Assembly: GCF_004751985.1 (NCBI RefSeq)
Contig: NZ_CP038492.1
Location: 2,356,001 to 2,420,000 of the forward strand
DNA from: Rhodophyticola sp. CCM32
GTDB lineage: Bacteria > Pseudomonadota > Alphaproteobacteria > Rhodobacterales > Rhodobacteraceae
DNA length: 64,000 nt
Direction: 5' to 3'
The notes beneath the pieces are model-generated. The model did no database searches, was not told where the DNA came from, and saw only the letters and a program-made list of their open reading frames with translations. Below, one piece after another: positions 1 through 9,103 of this stretch. Every line of letters begins with the position of its first letter. The first letter of the stretch is position 1. Both the position numbers and the translations under genes were made by a program.

Positions 1-605
1 GGCAAGGTCGCGGAATATCTGTGCCAACTCGTCGGATTCCACATCATTCATTCCGGCAACCGGTTCATCCAGCATCAGAACCGCAGGGTCGCTGGCGATG
101 GCGCGCATGATCTCGACCCGTCGCTGGTGCCCATAAGCCAGATTGCCCGCCGATACGGAGGCATAATCGCCCATGTTGAACTGTTCCAGCAGGTCCCAAG
201 CACGTTCCCGCAGCTCCCGCAACTCGCGCGTGGCGCTTGGCAGGCCCAGAAGGGCCGCCAGCGGGCCGGCCTTTTCATGGCGGTGAAAGCCGATCACGAT
301 ATTGTCGAGTACCGTGGTTTCCGACAGCAGACGAATATTCTGGAATGTGCGCGCGATGCCCGCCCGCGCGACCTGTTCGGTCTTGTCCCGGGCGATTGAC
401 CGGTCCCCCAGTTTGATATCCCCCCTGTCAGGCTGAGCACTCCGGCGATCATATTGACCACGGTGCTTTTCCCGGCGCCGTTCGGGCCGATCAATCCGGT
501 AATCTCTCCCGGTTTCACAACCATCGAAAACGCGTCAACCGCCTTCAGGCCGCCGAAATGCTTGCTGATATTCTCAATCCGAAGGGATGGCATCGGCGGC
601 CTCAC
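1..605 (-). pseudogene. livG: LivG-type ABC transporter ATPase, frameshifted and cut by the window edge
   Basis: This is the cytoplasmic ATPase of a branched-chain-amino-acid/amide-type (HAAT) importer. The N-terminal part shows Walker A (GPNGAGKST). The reading then leaves the family sequence at a run of six C (positions 420-425, G on the coding strand). In the shifted frame the protein resumes (DIKLGDRSIARDK, then ARTFQNIRL) and stays open to the window edge, passing Walker B and the H-loop-side text EPVAGMNDVESDEL. One extra G in the run restores the whole gene. The start is GTG at 605, overlapping the livM stop as GTGA, or ATG at 593. This is a genuine pseudogene or a homopolymer sequencing error. 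The end of the gene lies outside the window. Confidence 0.85.
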
Positions 606-1478
606 TCTTTGCTGGTCTGCCGGGGGCGGCGCATCGACCGCATGCGATGCCTGATCGCGTCAACAATCGCATCGCCGACCCCCTTGGGCAGGAAGGTGAT
701 GACAAGGATCATGATGATCCCGTTAACCATGGTCCGGTTATCGGCCAGGGGGCGGGCAATTTCCGGCAGAATGGCCATGATCGCGGCCCCCATAATCGGA
801 CCAAGCAGGGTTGTGCGCCCGCCCAGCACGACAACCGTCAAAACGGTGACCACAAAGGCAAAGCCGAAATTAGAGGGTTCGATATTGTAGACATACAGGC
901 TTTGAAGGCCGCCGAAGAGACCGCCAATCGCGCCGGAAACAACAAAGGCGATCATATGATATTTGCGGATCGACACCCCAAGCGAGGCAGCAACCGATTC
1001 ATCCTGCGCCAGGGCCGAAAAAATCCGCCCCAGGGTGGACCGCCCGACCGACCAGTTGATGTAGATGACCAGCAGAGCCATCAGCGCCAATGACCATGTG
1101 TTCATGACGCGCGGGATGCTGCTGATCCCCACTGCCCCCACCGGTGAAATCTTCAAAATACAGCAGCAGTGCGATGATGACTTTGACAAAGGCCAGCGTG
1201 GCAATCGCCACAAAGGCGCCGCGCAATCTGGCCAGCGGAATGGACAGAATATAGCCGCCAAAGGCCCCGATACCCGCGCCTGCCGGAATGACAAGCCATA
1301 TGGGCATTTCGGTTCGGGTCACAAGGATTGCAACCAGATACCCGCCCAGCGCCGCGAAAGCCGCTGTGCCGATGGAAAAGACCCCGGCCCGCAGGGCGAT
1401 CTGTTGTGAATAGGCGAAGCCCAGGCTCAACAGGAAGAAGTCGATAACCGGCTGATAGGAATAGTAGAACTGCATCAT
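602..1478 (-). pseudogene. livM: LivM-type ABC permease, frameshifted
   Basis: Inner-membrane permease of the same HAAT transporter as its neighbours. The first segment (about 115 residues, beginning MMQFYYSYQPVIDFFLL) and the second (from VGISSIPRVMNTW to the end) are adjacent parts of one LivM protein read in two frames. They are separated by one surplus base in a run of five C at 1135-1139; removing one gives the expected TGGAVGISSIP junction. Hydrophobic helices and the C-terminal GRTTLLGPIMGAAI loop, typical of the family, are present. The start ATG overlaps the livH stop by four bases, so the two were translationally coupled. The compensating base change is opposite in sign to the one in livG. 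Confidence 0.85.
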
Positions 1479-2377
1479 TGCCGATCGCCCCCCGCGCTCA
1501 GCACGGCTTTGCCGAACAACCCGTTGGGAAAGAGCAGCAACGCCACGAACAGTAAGCTGAAGATAATCGCATCAGACAGGGTCGAGGACAGATAGGCCTT
1601 GGTCAGCGCCTGTGTGACGCCCAGCAAAATCGCCGCAACCACCGCCCCCTGAACCGAACCGATGCCGCCGATCACCACCACCACAAAGGCATAAAGCAGA
1701 TAGGGTTCCCCCATCAGAAAATGAATCGAATTGAACGACAACCCGATCAGCACGCCTGCCACGCCCGCAAGCGCGCCCGCGATGAAGAAGGTCTGCATAT
1801 AGACGCTGGCCGAGCTGACCCCAAGCAGGGCCGCCGCCCGTTCATTCTGCGCCACCGCGCGCACCTGGCGGCCAAAGCTTGTTTTTTGCAGATAATAGAC
1901 CAAAGCGGCCACCAACGCCGCCACCAGCGCCGCCACCAACACAAGGATCACGATTTGCAGCAGCGATATACGCAGCCCGAAAATATTATAGAATTCAACC
2001 GGAAAGGTGCCGAACGGCATGCTCAACACCCGGGTATTCGACAGGTTCTGCGCGATATTGATCAGGATAAGATCAACCCCAAGCGACGAGACGATCGCAG
2101 GAAATTCAGGGTCCACCTGTTTTCGGATTTGTCGAAAGGCCACCAGTTCGACAATGACCGAGATCACCCCTGTCGCAAGCATCGCGAACAGCAGGGCCAC
2201 CCAGAACGGCAGGCCTATGATGACGCAGTAATAGGCAATGAAAGCCCCCGCCATGAAGACCGCGCCATGGGCAAGGTTCAGCAGTTTCTGAACCCCGAAA
2301 AGCAGCGTAAAACCCAGGCCGAACAGGGCATAGATCGACCCTGACACCACGCCATTCATTATCTGCTGTGCAAGCAT
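1475..2377 (-). CDS. livH: LivH-type branched-chain amino acid/amide ABC permease
   Basis: Intact 300-residue inner-membrane permease of the HAAT family (the LivH partner of LivM). Visible family text includes the N-terminal MNGVVSGSIYALFGLGFTLLFG, LAHGAVFMAGAF and the C-terminal VVVIGGIGSVQGAVVAAILLG loop that contacts the ATPase. A short in-frame tandem repeat (AALVAALVAALV, near residues 155-168) comes from three 12-base units. A GGAG sequence precedes the ATG. This is the only intact gene of the left-hand liv operon: its downstream partners are frameshifted and its upstream binding-protein gene is a stub, so the transporter is probably not functional as sequenced. Substrate cannot be told from sequence. 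Confidence 0.9.
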   Translation of the reverse strand: MLAQQIMNGVVSGSIYALFGLGFTLLFGVQKLLNLAHGAVFMAGAFIAYYCVIIGLPFWVALLFAMLATGVISVIVELVAFRQIRKQVDPEFPAIVSSLGVDLILINIAQNLSNTRVLSMPFGTFPVEFYNIFGLRISLLQIVILVLVAALVAALVAALVYYLQKTSFGRQVRAVAQNERAAALLGVSSASVYMQTFFIAGALAGVAGVLIGLSFNSIHFLMGEPYLLYAFVVVVIGGIGSVQGAVVAAILLGVTQALTKAYLSSTLSDAIIFSLLFVALLLFPNGLFGKAVLSAGGDRQ

Positions 2378-2536
2378 CTTGCGCGTCCACTCCCCGTTTC
2401 GGCAACACTCCTGACCGGCGCCTCATGGCCTGACCGGATGGCCCGGCTGCGTCCGTCTCAGAGTTTTATCTTTTCGATCATTGCCGCTCCCCCGTGTGAC
2501 CCCTGTATCTGACCATTGGCTTCGTCGGGATCATAC

Positions 2537-2613
2537 GGCCCCCACCTCAATCCGGCGAAGTAAGGTGGGGGCCTTGTCTCAGGCGGGTTTGAGTGTGGTC
2601 AGACCCGCCTGAG
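2537..2613 (-). promoter_or_regulatory. Two tandem hairpins between binding-protein stub and livH
   Basis: Two perfect 11-bp inverted repeats lie side by side: 2537-2547 with 2563-2573 (GGCCCCCACCT arm) and 2578-2588 with 2603-2613 (CTCAGGCGGGT arm). They sit just after the stop codon of the degraded binding-protein gene and before livH. That is where HAAT operons often carry RNA structures that reduce read-through and protect the abundant binding-protein mRNA. No U-tract follows on the minus strand, so a partial attenuator or stabiliser fits better than a full terminator. Confidence 0.55.
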
Positions 2614-2626
2614 ATCGGCTTTCTGG

Positions 2627-2790
2627 TTATTCTGCCGGAACAAACGCGCCATCCTCGACAACAAGAATGTTCACACCGACACGGGGAATACGCTCCTCAT
2701 CAATGCCCCACGACCCCTGGCCAACGACGACCGGCACATCGCTGATGGCTGTCATGGCATCACGCACCGAGCCCCCTAAGAAACCCTTTG
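2627..2790 (-). pseudogene. C-terminal remnant of a HAAT-type periplasmic binding protein
   Basis: Only about 45-50 codons remain, reading RDAMTAISDVPVVVGQGSWGIDEERIPRVGVNILVVEDGAFVPAE. That resembles the C-terminus of LIV-type binding proteins, where a short loop with conserved W-x-D/F-D-x-x-R precedes a final beta strand. Upstream of it the frame turns into basic, non-family sequence and no signal peptide follows, so the N-terminal 85-90 percent of the gene has been deleted. The junction is near 2780-2790. Its position immediately upstream of livH is the normal place for the binding-protein gene, which supports the reading. Exact junction and family assignment are inferred. Confidence 0.6.
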
Positions 2791-3132
2791 CAACACAGGC
2801 ACAGACCCTGCGCCGTTTGATTTTCGGCCCGGTATGCGACCAAGGGTGCATCCAACGCAGGCACCACCCTTTGCATACCTGAAACCTACCTTAGTGTTCT
2901 TTTTTCAGTTTGAAGCATACTTATTGATGTATTTATGTATACATTAAGGGGAGAAACCCTGCGACATCCGTTGTATGAAGCGTTCAGATGACCTCACTCA
3001 CACCGGCCCCCGAATGCCCCATTCCACCCGGTCGCTACACCATATCCCGTGCATTGGATGATCGGTTGCATCGCATCGGCGCCCGCCCGCAGATCCGGCA
3101 ACGCGGCGCACCCCATCTTTGCCTTTGGGGTG
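2791..3132. other. Non-coding, AT-richer spacer with a palindrome
   Basis: I see no convincing gene here. The stretch 2881-2950 is markedly richer in A and T than its surroundings. It contains the 10-bp palindrome ATGTATACAT at 2935-2944, a shape common in GntR-type operators. It may be the surviving control region of the deleted binding-protein gene. Confidence 0.35.
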
Positions 3133-4197
3133 TCATGGGTCATCCCCTGTAGAGCCACGCAGAATAAGTGGCGAAGGCACGCGATTGTGGCCGTTGATCG
3201 TTCCCTCGGTCCGGTCTTCGTGCATGGCCAGCAGGTGCTCGACGGCGCGGCGACCCATTTCCCCATGCGGCACTTCGATCGTGGACAAGCCGGGCTTGAG
3301 GCTGCTGGCATTCGGATCGTTGTCGAAACCGAGAATGGCGACATCATGGCCGACCCGAAGGCCACGATGGCGCATCTCCTCATAGGCCCCCATCGCGAAT
3401 CTGTCCGACGCGCAGAAGATGGCAGTGGGCGGGTCGGGCAGGTCGAAAAGATGGGCGGCAGCGCTTTGGGCGTGGTCCTGGCTGTCATTGTCCGGAACGA
3501 CAAGGGCCGGGTCGAATGACAGCCCTGCGTCGACGAGCGCACGCCGATATCCCATCTCGCGATCCTGAAAGGCTTCCATCCAGTGATCGCCGTTTATCAT
3601 TGCGATCCGTCGGTGACCCTGCGCGGCAAGATGCGCTGTCCCCTCGCGCGCGCCGGCCTCGTGGGATGGCAGAAGCGCGGGGATCGCCGGGTTGTCGGAA
3701 TAGCAGTTCACCATCACCGAATTGACGTTGCGCAGGATCGAGGGCGGTTTGATCTGATTTGTGAAGAACGAGGAAATGACGATGCCGACAAGACGAAGAT
3801 CCAGCAGGATTTCCAGGGCTTCCCGCCTCAGTCTCCGGTCGCCCTGCGTTGGAAGCACCATCAGGACCGCGCCCCCGTCCCAGGTCGCATGACGCGCCTG
3901 TTCGATGGCGATATTCACCATCGGATTGGTGAAGGTATCTTCGATGATGTACCCGATTGTCTGGGCCTTCCCCATGCCGACACGCGATCGGCGATTGATG
4001 GAATAGCCGAGCTTCCGGGCCGTTTCCCGCACCATCTTCGCGGTTTGCGCATTCACACGTGAGCCACCGACATTGTTCAGCACAATCGACACCGTTGCCT
4101 GACTGACGCCCGCCGCGCGCGCGACATCTGTCATCGTTGGCCGACCGGGCAATGTCTTGTGGCCGCCGCCGCTTGACGTATCCCTGTCTTTTGCCAA
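3133..4197 (-). CDS. LacI-family transcriptional regulator
   Basis: DNA-binding repressor of the LacI/GalR family. An N-terminal helix-turn-helix reads MTDVARAAGVSQATVSIVLNN, followed by a hinge and a periplasmic-binding-like sensor domain ending with the typical LILRGSTG. I place the start at TTG 4197, which has a GGAGGG ribosome site seven bases upstream and gives about 354 residues. The frame also offers ATG at 4278, but that codon lies on the predicted -35 box of the divergent sugar operon. The gene is divergent from the sugar-binding-protein gene, so it most likely controls that operon in response to the transported sugar or a derivative. The ligand is unknown. Confidence 0.85.
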   Translation of the reverse strand: MAKDRDTSSGGGHKTLPGRPTMTDVARAAGVSQATVSIVLNNVGGSRVNAQTAKMVRETARKLGYSINRRSRVGMGKAQTIGYIIEDTFTNPMVNIAIEQARHATWDGGAVLMVLPTQGDRRLRREALEILLDLRLVGIVISSFFTNQIKPPSILRNVNSVMVNCYSDNPAIPALLPSHEAGAREGTAHLAAQGHRRIAMINGDHWMEAFQDREMGYRRALVDAGLSFDPALVVPDNDSQDHAQSAAAHLFDLPDPPTAIFCASDRFAMGAYEEMRHRGLRVGHDVAILGFDNDPNASSLKPGLSTIEVPHGEMGRRAVEHLLAMHEDRTEGTINGHNRVPSPLILRGSTGDDP

Positions 4198-4271
4198 GTG
4201 CCTGCCCTCCCGGAGCGCTGTCAGCCAAAACGCAAGACTGCCTTCTGTGAGGGATATCGTAAAGATACCGA

Positions 4272-4316
4272 TTGACATAAGTTATATATAACCTAAAGTT
4301 TAGGGAGGGAGGATCA
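4272..4316 (+). promoter_or_regulatory. Promoter with LacI-type operator and strong RBS for the sugar operon
   Basis: A perfect -35 box TTGACA (4272-4277) and a -10-like TAAAGT (4294-4299) are 16 bases apart. The 12-bp palindrome GTTATATATAAC (4281-4292) fills the spacer, a position where a bound LacI-family repressor would block RNA polymerase. GGGAGGGAGG follows just before the ATG at 4321. This is prediction from sequence only. Confidence 0.55.
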
Positions 4317-4320
4317 TTTC

Positions 4321-5736
4321 ATGACAAGATCGAATACAACTGATTTTCGCCGCAGAGCTGTTCTGGGCGGAGGGATTGCTGCGGCGGCCATGGCCACGTC
4401 GCCAGGCGCGTTGTTCGCGCAGGACGGCCCCGTTCTTCAATGGTGGGATATCTTCGCCCCCCTGACTGACATGAATCAGCGTTTCTGGGACGCGTTCGAG
4501 GAGTCGGGCAGGGGCAGGGTCGAATACACCAATACCAACCCCGCGACTTCGATGCAGGCGCTGCAACTGGCGTTCCGCTCCGGCGAATCGCCGGATATCT
4601 TTGACGTTGACGGCGATCCGGCGACGCTTGCCTCGCTATATGAAGCCGGATGGTTTGCACCCCTGACCGGGCTGGAGTTTGACAGCCCCTTCCAGCAGGC
4701 AACGCTGGTCGAGGGCGCGACTGTCTTCGATGGCAACCAGGTTTCGGTCGCGATCTTCAGCAATCTCTGGCACAATGCGAGCCTTTGGTACGATAGCGAA
4801 AAAATGGCTGCGGCCGGTGGCGATCCGGAGGCCGGTATCGCGACCTGGGCCGAGGCGCATGACCTGGCCAGGGCGGCCACGGGTGACGGGTATTTCGGCC
4901 TTCTCCTTCCGCTGCAATTCACCAATCGCATGGGCGCTCTTTGGGAGGATATCGCGATGGCGGCGGGTGCGGCAGGGACCTTCGACCCGCAGACGGGCGA
5001 CTATGCCTATACCAGCCAGCCGTTTCTCGATGCGCTCGATTTCCTTTTGCAGTTCCAGCGCGACGGAAGCCTGCATCCGGCCTCCTCGTCGGTCGATGCA
5101 CGTCAGGGCCGCCAGCGCTGGGCTGCGGAAGAGGCGATGATGTTCTTCGACGGCCCCTGGAACAGTGGCGTTCTGAACAGGATCGCGCCAGAATTCCTTG
5201 CAAAAACCGGGGTCAGCAATGTGCCAACGCCGAACGGCGAGGCGCCGATCCTGAACCGGGGGGCGCAGTTCGGACATTATTACGTGTCCGGGCAGAGCGA
5301 ACATCGCGAACTTGCCATCGAGCTTTTGCAGAATTTCACCTCTGATGCCTATTATGTGGAGCTTGCCAGCCGGATGGATCAGCCGCCATTGGATCTTTCG
5401 GCGGTCGAACGGGCCGATGTGCATCCGACATACAGCACCGTCATCGGCAATTTCAGCGAAAGCGTTTTCCGTGGGCCCGACCCGCTGATATCGAACCCCG
5501 CGACCGCGCAGGTCTTCTCGCGCATGAATCCGGTGACGCCGGGTCTGGGCGAGATCATTCAGGGCGCGTTTTCGGGAGCTTTCGACGACGCGACGCCGTT
5601 CCTTCAGGAATTTTCGGATGCCATGTCGCGCGAGCGGGACAAAGGCATCGAAGAGGCGCAGGCCGCCGGCTTTGATGTGTCACATGATGACTGGGTCTTC
5701 CCGGATTGGGTGCGGGGAGAGGACTACAGGGGCTGA
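4321..5736 (+). CDS. Extracellular sugar-binding protein of an ABC importer (family 1)
   Basis: A 471-residue periplasmic solute-binding protein. The N-terminus carries a Tat-like signal: RRRAVLGGG near residues 11-19, a hydrophobic Ala-rich stretch, and a likely cleavage after ALFAQ. The mature part (LQWWDIFAPLTDMNQRFWDAFEES, then FDGPWNSGVLNRIAP and TPNGEAPILNRGAQFGHYYVSG) is that of carbohydrate-binding proteins related to MalE/UgpB. It opens an operon with two permeases, a sulfatase gene and an MalK-type ATPase. The sugar is therefore plausibly a sulfated or plant/algal oligosaccharide unit. That substrate is inferred from neighbours only. Confidence 0.88.
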   Translation: MTRSNTTDFRRRAVLGGGIAAAAMATSPGALFAQDGPVLQWWDIFAPLTDMNQRFWDAFEESGRGRVEYTNTNPATSMQALQLAFRSGESPDIFDVDGDPATLASLYEAGWFAPLTGLEFDSPFQQATLVEGATVFDGNQVSVAIFSNLWHNASLWYDSEKMAAAGGDPEAGIATWAEAHDLARAATGDGYFGLLLPLQFTNRMGALWEDIAMAAGAAGTFDPQTGDYAYTSQPFLDALDFLLQFQRDGSLHPASSSVDARQGRQRWAAEEAMMFFDGPWNSGVLNRIAPEFLAKTGVSNVPTPNGEAPILNRGAQFGHYYVSGQSEHRELAIELLQNFTSDAYYVELASRMDQPPLDLSAVERADVHPTYSTVIGNFSESVFRGPDPLISNPATAQVFSRMNPVTPGLGEIIQGAFSGAFDDATPFLQEFSDAMSRERDKGIEEAQAAGFDVSHDDWVFPDWVRGEDYRG

Positions 5737-5746
5737 AATCAGGCAA

Positions 5747-5774
5747 GCGGGCGTTTCCCGATGGGGACGTCCGC
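5747..5774 (+). promoter_or_regulatory. Intercistronic hairpin after the binding-protein gene
   Basis: Arms 5747-5759 and 5763-5774 form an imperfect GC-rich stem (GCGGGCGTTTCCC with GGGGACGTCCGC, including G-T pairs). A structure between the binding-protein gene and the first permease commonly protects the upstream mRNA so that binding protein is made in excess. Confidence 0.4.
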
Positions 5775-5834
5775 TGACGCTGCGCGACCGCATTTCCAAA
5801 GCGGTGTGCGAAAACAAAGAACGAGAGAAACAGG

Positions 5835-6758
5835 ATGTCACGCACCCCACCGTCGTTACCGGCGCGCCTTTGGGCGGACCGCGCGATTTACATCTTCCTT
5901 CTGCCGACGCTCCTCCTCGTGGGGGCGTTTACGGTTTATCCGATCATCGCGTCGATCGGATATTCGTTCCAGAACTGGAACGGCTTCGCGACGACGGGCA
6001 CCTATATCGGGTTCGACAATTACCGTGAGCTTTGGCAGGATCGCCTGTTCTGGAATGCGTTCGGAAACACGATGGTGTTCCTGCTGATCGCAGTGCCCTT
6101 ACGGGTTGGTGCGGCACTGCTTATCGCGATTGTGCTGAATGCCCGGTTCCCCGGTGTGCGCCTGTTCCGGACCGGTATCTTCCTGCCGGTGGTGACCACC
6201 GCCGCGATTGTCGGCGTTGTCATGCGGTATATCCTTGATCCGACAGGCGGGCCGGTCAATATCGCGCTGATGCAGACCGGCGCGATCGAGGCGCCGATCA
6301 ACTTTCTGGGGAATGCCGGTCTCGCGCTTTACAGTGCTGTCGGCATCTGGGTCTGGAAATGGCTTGGCATCACCGTGATCTATTGGCTGGCCGCGCTCCA
6401 GACGATCCCGACCGATCTTTATGAGGCTGCCGAACTGGACGGGGCCAATGCCTGGCAGAAATTCACCGGCGTGACATTTCCGATGCTGATCCCCTTCACA
6501 ATCATCATCACGCTGATCACGCTGATCGAGGCTACGAATGTGTTCGACCTGATCTTGACGCTGACCGGTGGCGGGCCGTTCTACGGAACCGAGGTGATCG
6601 ACATCTTCGTCTATCGCAACGCCTTCATCAACACGGTTCCCCGGCTGGGCTATGCCTCGGCGGCTGCGATCCTTTTCGGGCTGATCGTTTCGCTTGCGAC
6701 GGTCCTGCAGGTTCTGGCGATCCGCCGGTTTCGGCGCTCTGCGGCGGAGGCGACATGA
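5835..6758 (+). CDS. Sugar ABC transporter permease (MalF/UgpA type)
   Basis: A 307-residue inner-membrane protein with about six hydrophobic helices; the first is YIFLLPTLLLVGAFTVYPII. The cytoplasmic EAA loop that docks on the ATPase is seen as EAAELDGANAWQKFTGVTFPML, near residues 196-217, and identifies a CUT1-family carbohydrate permease. It pairs with the next gene, whose ATG overlaps this stop codon in an ATGA. It lies 98 bases after the binding-protein gene, with a possible stabilising hairpin between them. Confidence 0.9.
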   Translation: MSRTPPSLPARLWADRAIYIFLLPTLLLVGAFTVYPIIASIGYSFQNWNGFATTGTYIGFDNYRELWQDRLFWNAFGNTMVFLLIAVPLRVGAALLIAIVLNARFPGVRLFRTGIFLPVVTTAAIVGVVMRYILDPTGGPVNIALMQTGAIEAPINFLGNAGLALYSAVGIWVWKWLGITVIYWLAALQTIPTDLYEAAELDGANAWQKFTGVTFPMLIPFTIIITLITLIEATNVFDLILTLTGGGPFYGTEVIDIFVYRNAFINTVPRLGYASAAAILFGLIVSLATVLQVLAIRRFRRSAAEAT

Positions 6759-7588
6759 AACTGCTGCGCAAACCCTGGAATGTGATCAGAATCCTGGCGC
6801 TTGTCTGTCTTCTGGTCGTCTGGTGCTATCCGTTTGCCTGGCTGATCTCGGCTTCTCTCAAGGGTCAGCTTGAGATCTTCCAGAAGGGGCTGGACCTCAT
6901 TCCCGATACGCTTCTCTGGGAGAATTACAGCCGCGCATGGGTCTCCGCGCATTTCTCGACCTATATGCTGAATACCGTGCTCATCACCGCCGGAACCGTC
7001 CTTCTGGTGATCGTGCATACCTCGCTGACGGGCTATGTGCTGGGGCGGTTCGATTTTCTCGGCAAACGCTTTGTCATTGGTGTTTTGCTTGTCACGATGG
7101 TTGTGCCGGTCGGCGTCACGATCATTCCCATTGTCGATCTGGCCGATTCCTTCGGTCTGCTTTCCACAAGATGGGGGATCATTCTGGCGCTGGCCGGGTC
7201 CGGGCAGGCGGCGGCCATTCTTCTCTATGCCGGGTTCTTCAACGGCGTTCCGAAGGATCTGGAGGAAAGCGCGGAACTCGACGGCGCAGGCTTCTTCCGC
7301 ATCTTCTTTTCAATCATGCTGCCACTGGCCGGTCCGATCACCGCGACCGTCAGCGTGCTGACCTTTCTGTATGCCTGGAACACGTTCCTCATTCCGCTTG
7401 TCTTTACCTTCGGGGCGCCCGATCTGCGCACGTTGCCGGTGGGGATGCTGGCTTTCGTCAGCAATAACGAGACTGACTGGTCGGGCATGGCGGCGGCGGC
7501 GACGATCTCGCTTTTGCCGGTGATCCTCTTCTTCTTTTTCGTACAGCGGTTCTTTGTCGAGGGGATCGCAGGGGCAGTGAAACAATGA
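6755..7588 (+). CDS. Sugar ABC transporter permease (MalG/UgpE type)
   Basis: A 277-residue partner permease of the CUT1 family. It starts with a hydrophobic helix (ILALVCLLVVWCYPFAWLISASLK) and has the EAA loop ESAELDGAGFFRIFFSIMLPLAGP near residues 170-195. The C-terminus (FFFVQRFFVEGIAGAVKQ) is the usual end of MalG-like proteins. The four-base overlap with the preceding permease implies coupled translation and equal stoichiometry. Confidence 0.9.
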   Translation: MKLLRKPWNVIRILALVCLLVVWCYPFAWLISASLKGQLEIFQKGLDLIPDTLLWENYSRAWVSAHFSTYMLNTVLITAGTVLLVIVHTSLTGYVLGRFDFLGKRFVIGVLLVTMVVPVGVTIIPIVDLADSFGLLSTRWGIILALAGSGQAAAILLYAGFFNGVPKDLEESAELDGAGFFRIFFSIMLPLAGPITATVSVLTFLYAWNTFLIPLVFTFGAPDLRTLPVGMLAFVSNNETDWSGMAAAATISLLPVILFFFFVQRFFVEGIAGAVKQ

Positions 7589-7607
7589 ACTTAGGAGCCG
7601 TGAGACA

Positions 7608-9094
7608 ATGAGCAAACGACCCAATATCCTATTGCTGTGCACAGACCAGCAAAGGTGGGACACGCTGGGGGCCACGGGCAATCCTTATGTCAACACACCG
7701 GATATCGACCGCCTTTATGCCGAGGGTGCCGCCGTGCCGCATGCCTACTGCCAGAGCCCGGTCTGCACGCCGAGCCGTGCGAGTTTCATGACCGGACGGT
7801 ATCCGCGCACCACCGGCGCGTATCAGAACGGTCAGGATCTGCCACCGAGGGAGCGGCTGATCTCCCGCATTCTCTCGGAGGCAGGATATGCCTGCGGCCT
7901 GGCAGGCAAGCTCCATGTCTCGGCCTGCAATCCGTCGATTGCCCCGGTGCACGAGCCGCGCCACAACGATGGTTTCGACAGCTTTCACTGGTCGCATCAC
8001 CCGTCATCGTCGGTCCGCGATCAGATCGACGGCACAGCGACGGATTCAGCGCCCAATTGGCCGCTCAATGCGCATAATATGTGGCTGGCCGAGCGGGGCA
8101 AAGCCTATGCCACCGAAGCTTTCCCCGATTGCGCGCATATCCGCATCGGGCCGGAAGCCGAGGATCACCAAACCACGTTCTGCGCCGAAATGGCGCGGAA
8201 TTTCATCCAGGCACATGACATCAGCGACACGCCCTGGATGTATATGGTGAATTTCTTCGACCCACATCACCCGTTCGACCCGCCCAAAGCTTATCTTGAC
8301 CGCTATCTCGATCAACTGGACGACCTGCCATTGCCGAGCTACCGGGCGGGCGAGCTGGAGGGCAAACCCCCCTTCAGAAAAAAGATCATGAAAGCGCCTA
8401 TTGCGGCCTGGCGGCCCTTCCCTATCCCGAGATGACCGAGCGGGATCACCGCTACGTCCGGGCGGCCTATTTCGCCATGTGTGATCTGGTTTCGGATCAG
8501 GTTGGCCGGATCATCGAGATGCTGAAGGAAACCGGCCAGGCGGATGATACGCTTATCGTCTTCATGTCGGATCACGGAGAGCTTCTTGGGGATCATGGCA
8601 TCTACCTGAAGGGGCCGTTTTTCTACGAACCCAGTGTCCATGTCCCGTTGGTGTTCCACTGGCCGGGCAGGATCAGGCAGGGTGAGGTTCAGGGTCTTGT
8701 CGAACTTGTCGATCTCGTACCGACACTGCTTGACGCCGTCGGCCTGCCGCCGGAACAGGGGGTTCAGGGACGCTCGCTCTGGCCGCAGTTGACCGGAAAG
8801 AGCCGGGAACCGCATCGCGAGGATATTTATTGCGAGTATTACAACGCCATGCCCTGGCATGACGATATCGGCGGCGCGAACCTGACGATGCTGCGGACCG
8901 ACACGGCAAAGATCGTGGTTCAACACGGGGCCGGGCCGGGGGAGCTCTACGATCTGACAAAAGATCCGGGTGAGCATGTCAACTTGTGGGACGATGCCGA
9001 GGCCAGCGCGTTGCAATCTGCGTTGCTGAAACGCCTGTGCGACCGAATGGCCGGCACGATTGATCCCATCGCGCCCCGTCGCGCTGTTTGGTGA
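7608..9094 (+). pseudogene. Type I sulfatase, frameshifted in an A-run
   Basis: The alkaline-phosphatase-fold sulfatase is encoded in two frames. The first part starts MSKRPNILLLCTDQQRWDTLG and holds the formylglycine motif CTPSR (residues 53-57) with the following TGRYP. The second part carries VFMSDHGELLGDHGIYLKG and the C-terminal LYDLTKDPGEHVNL. The frame changes at six A at 8378-8383: one extra A gives an unbroken product reading KDHESAYCGLAALPYPEMTERDHRYVRAAYFAMCD. The full product would be about 495 residues. It lies inside a sugar-import operon, so it would desulfate the imported sugar or a substrate of the same diet. As sequenced the enzyme lacks its C-terminal metal-binding half. 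Confidence 0.85.
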
Positions 9095-9103
9095 GGGTGC
9101 AAC

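Noticed and set aside
1721..2344. Plus-strand 207-codon frame opposite livH
   Set aside because: Composition is low-complexity (HQRRHQRRHQ) and arises from the livH repeat read backwards.
4636..5424. Antisense 262-codon frame opposite the sugar-binding protein
   Set aside because: Explained by codon bias of the real gene; no domain and no start signal.
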